Origin: Streptomyces sp. YS415
GTDB taxonomy: Bacteria; Actinomycetota; Actinomycetes; Streptomycetales; Streptomycetaceae
Assembly (NCBI RefSeq): GCF_023544665.1
Contig: NZ_JAMJFL010000008.1
Coordinates: forward strand, 62,001-126,000
Direction: 5' to 3'
DNA: 64,000 nucleotides
The notes under the pieces were generated by a model, which did not search any database, was not told the origin of the DNA, and saw nothing but the letters and a program-made list of their open reading frames with translations. Shown here one piece after another: positions 62,050 through 64,000 of the stretch (its first letter is position 1; each line of letters begins with the position of its first letter). The position numbers and the translations under genes are program-made.

Positions 62050-64000
62050 TCACGCGTCCGTGAACCGCTCCCCCTTCTCCGCCTTCTCCACCAGCAGCGC
62101 CGGCGGCAGGAAACGGTCGCCGTAGCGGTCCGCCAGCTCACGCGCGCGTGCCACGAAGCCGGGCAGGCCGCCCTCGTAGCCGTTGATGTACTGCAGCACG
62201 CCGCCCGTCCAGCCGGGGAAGCCGATGCCGAAGATCGAGCCGATGTTGGCGTCCGCCACCGACGTCAGGACGCCCTCCTCCAGCAGCCGGACGGTGTCCA
62301 GGGCCTCCGAGAAGAGCATGCGTTCCTGCATGTCCTTGAAGGGGATCTGTGCGCCCTCGCGGGTGAAGTGCTCGCGCAGGCCCGGCCAGAGGCCCACCCG
62401 CCTGCCGCTCTCGTCGTAGTCGTAGAAGCCCGCTCCGCCGCTGCGGCCCGGCCGTGCGAACTCGTCGACCATCCGGTCGATCACGGCCTCCGCGGGGTGC
62501 GTCGGCCAGGTGCCGCCCGCATCCTCGACGGCCCGCCTGGACTCGTTGCGGATCTTGCGCGGGAGCGTGAGCGTCAGTTCGTCCATCAGGGAGAGGACCT
62601 TGGCCGGGTAGCCCGCCTGGGCCGCCGCCTGTTCGACTGAGGCCGGCTCGATGCCCTCGCCCACCATGGCCACGCCCTCGTTGATGAAGTGGCCGATCAC
62701 CCGGGAGGTGAAGAAGCCGCGCGAGTCGTTGACCACGATCGGGGTCTTCTTGATCTGGCGCACCAGGTCGAAGGCCCTGGCCAGCGCCTCCTCGCCGGTC
62801 CGCTCACCCTTGATGATCTCGACCAGCGGCATCTTGTCGACCGGCGAGAAGAAGTGCAGGCCGATGAAGTCCGACTGCCGCTCCACACCTTCGGCGAGGG
62901 CGGTGATGGGGAGCGTGGAGGTGTTGGAGCACAGCAGCGCGTCCGGCTCGACGAGGTGCTGGATCTCCTGGAAGACCTTGTGCTTCAGCTCCGGGTTCTC
63001 GAAGACCGCCTCGATCACCGCGTCGCAGCCCGCCACGTCCTGCGGGTCGGCCGTCGGCGTGATGCGGGCCAGCAGCGCGTCCGCCTTCTCCTGGGTCGTA
63101 CGGCCCCTGCTCACGGCCTTCGCGCAGAGCTGCTCGGAGTAGCCCTTGCCCTTGACCGCGGCTTCCAGGGCGACGTCCTTCAGGACGACGTCGATGCCCG
63201 CGCGGGCGCAGGAGTACGCGATGCCCGCGCCCATCATCCCGGCACCGAGAACGGCGACCTTGCGGACCTGGCGCGCCTCGACGCCCTTGGGGCGGTTCGC
63301 GCCGGAGTTGACGGCCTGGAGGTCGAAGAAGAACGCCTGGATCATGTTCTTCGAGGTCTGTCCCGCGGCCAGCTCGACGAAGTAGCGCGCCTCGATGACC
63401 TGCGCGGTCTCGAAGTCGACCTGGGCGCCCTCCACCGCCGCAGCGAGGATGTTGCGCGGGGCAGGGTAGGGGGCGCCGCCCGTCTGCTTGCGCAGACTGG
63501 CCGGGAAGGCGGGCAGGTTGGCGGCGAACTTGGGGTTGGCGGGCGTGCCGCCGGGGATGCGGTAGCCGGGCCGGTCCCAGGGCTGCCGGGACTCGGGGTT
63601 GGCCTCGATGAACGCGCGGGCCCTGGCGAGCATGTCCTCGTGGGTGGTGGCCACGTCGTCGACCAGGCCGTTCTCGAGGGCGCGCCGCGGGTCGTACTGC
63701 GTGCCCTGGAGGAGGACCTTCAGCAGGGCGTCGGCGATGCCCATCAGGCGGACGGTGCGGACCACGCCGCCGCCGCCCGGGAGCAGGCCGAGGGTGACCT
63801 CGGGGCAGCCGATCTTCGAGCCGGGCGCGTCAAGGGCGATGCGGTGGTGACAGGCCAGGGCGATCTCGTAACCGCCGCCGAGAGCGGCGCCGTTGAGGGC
63901 GGCGACGACCGGCTTGCCGAGGGTCTCGATGCGGCGCAGGTTCCGCTTGATCGCCATGCCGCCCTCGAACAGCTCCTGGGCCGTCTCGGGGGTGACCCGG
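62050..64000 (-). CDS. FadB-like multifunctional 3-hydroxyacyl-CoA dehydrogenase/enoyl-CoA hydratase (5' end outside window)
   Basis: Trifunctional beta-oxidation protein; 649 residues are inside the window and the start lies to the right. The visible part begins in the crotonase domain (KPVVAALNGAALGGGYEIALACHHRIA), continues through the NAD-binding domain (VAVLGAGMMGAGIAYSCARAGIDVVLKD), the DFIGLHFFSPVDKMPLVEII catalytic His segment, and two C-terminal 3HCDH domains (NEGVAMVGEGIEP). Forms a complex with a thiolase, usually encoded next to it, here outside the window. Frame is open to the last base. Confidence 0.95.
   Translation of the reverse strand, partial: RVTPETAQELFEGGMAIKRNLRRIETLGKPVVAALNGAALGGGYEIALACHHRIALDAPGSKIGCPEVTLGLLPGGGGVVRTVRLMGIADALLKVLLQGTQYDPRRALENGLVDDVATTHEDMLARARAFIEANPESRQPWDRPGYRIPGGTPANPKFAANLPAFPASLRKQTGGAPYPAPRNILAAAVEGAQVDFETAQVIEARYFVELAAGQTSKNMIQAFFFDLQAVNSGANRPKGVEARQVRKVAVLGAGMMGAGIAYSCARAGIDVVLKDVALEAAVKGKGYSEQLCAKAVSRGRTTQEKADALLARITPTADPQDVAGCDAVIEAVFENPELKHKVFQEIQHLVEPDALLCSNTSTLPITALAEGVERQSDFIGLHFFSPVDKMPLVEIIKGERTGEEALARAFDLVRQIKKTPIVVNDSRGFFTSRVIGHFINEGVAMVGEGIEPASVEQAAAQAGYPAKVLSLMDELTLTLPRKIRNESRRAVEDAGGTWPTHPAEAVIDRMVDEFARPGRSGGAGFYDYDESGRRVGLWPGLREHFTREGAQIPFKDMQERMLFSEALDTVRLLEEGVLTSVADANIGSIFGIGFPGWTGGVLQYINGYEGGLPGFVARARELADRYGDRFLPPALLVEKAEKGERFTDA

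Noticed and set aside
1..64000. tRNA, rRNA and CRISPR arrays
   Set aside because: I looked for cloverleaf-like stretches and regularly spaced repeats on both strands and saw none; a dedicated scan would be needed to be certain for tRNA.

Overview
The window is high-GC actinobacterial chromosome. Third codon positions are almost all G or C, many starts are GTG and a few are TTG, and operons run through ATGA, GTGA and TGATG junctions. Gene content points firmly to Streptomyces: a conservon, a hopanoid cluster with embedded MEP-pathway genes, an SCO6745-family protein, an LPFR-motif small protein, and DUF6380, DUF6126 and DUF5941 genes. From memory the order resembles the S. coelicolor stretch around SCO6745-SCO6800. 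Both window edges cut genes: tdh on the left and a FadB-like gene on the right.

Layout. 1-5.6 kb: start of L-threonine dehydrogenase, a GOLPH3-like protein, and a complete conservon (cvnA-B-C-D) followed by a GAF gene. 5.7-14.1 kb: metabolic and cell-surface singletons (metallo-hydrolase, amino-acid dehydrogenase, TetR regulator, SIMPL protein, SGNH hydrolase), a LysM/M23 peptidase behind a c-di-AMP riboswitch, a tyrosine phosphatase, and an XRE-cupin regulator with a tiny membrane protein and two tandem operator-like palindromes. 14.2-27.0 kb: the hopanoid cluster, read leftwards as hpnC, hpnD, a 46-codon DUF6380 gene, hpnE, a polyprenyl diphosphate synthase, shc, hpnG, hpnH, ispG, dxs and hpnO. 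It contains C5-precursor supply, squalene synthesis, cyclisation and side-chain tailoring in one direction. idi lies 11 kb further right. Two palindromes sit in its upstream region.

27.3-28.7 kb: an apparently intact IS30-family element. 28.7-35.8 kb: a leftward operon coding for a CDP-alcohol phosphotransferase fused to a DUF5941 region, a CTP:phosphate cytidylyltransferase, a glycerol-1-phosphate-dehydrogenase-like enzyme, a second CDP-alcohol phosphotransferase, a GT2 glycosyltransferase and a two-gene ABC exporter. Together they form a plausible but uncharacterised route from a polyol phosphate to an exported surface phospho-glycan or lipid. It is the strongest candidate here for an undescribed system.

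36-64 kb: galE, a CDF metal transporter, idi, an anti-sigma-type ATPase, an HdeD-like protein, enoyl-CoA hydratase, a DJ-1 protein with a paralogous GlxA-type regulator, SCO6745 family, LPFR, tex, a serine hydrolase, an ABC-F ATPase, a protein of unknown function, a D-amino-acid-oxidase-like enzyme, a BCCT transporter, three secreted peptidases, a duplicated DUF6766 membrane protein coupled to a 27-residue membrane peptide, a lipoprotein, a decayed macro-domain gene, an amino-acid permease, a MerR regulator and the FadB-like gene. I saw no rRNA, tRNA, CRISPR or prophage. Five clear terminator hairpins (three of them perfect stems of 15 bp or more) and one further terminator-like hairpin separate transcription units.
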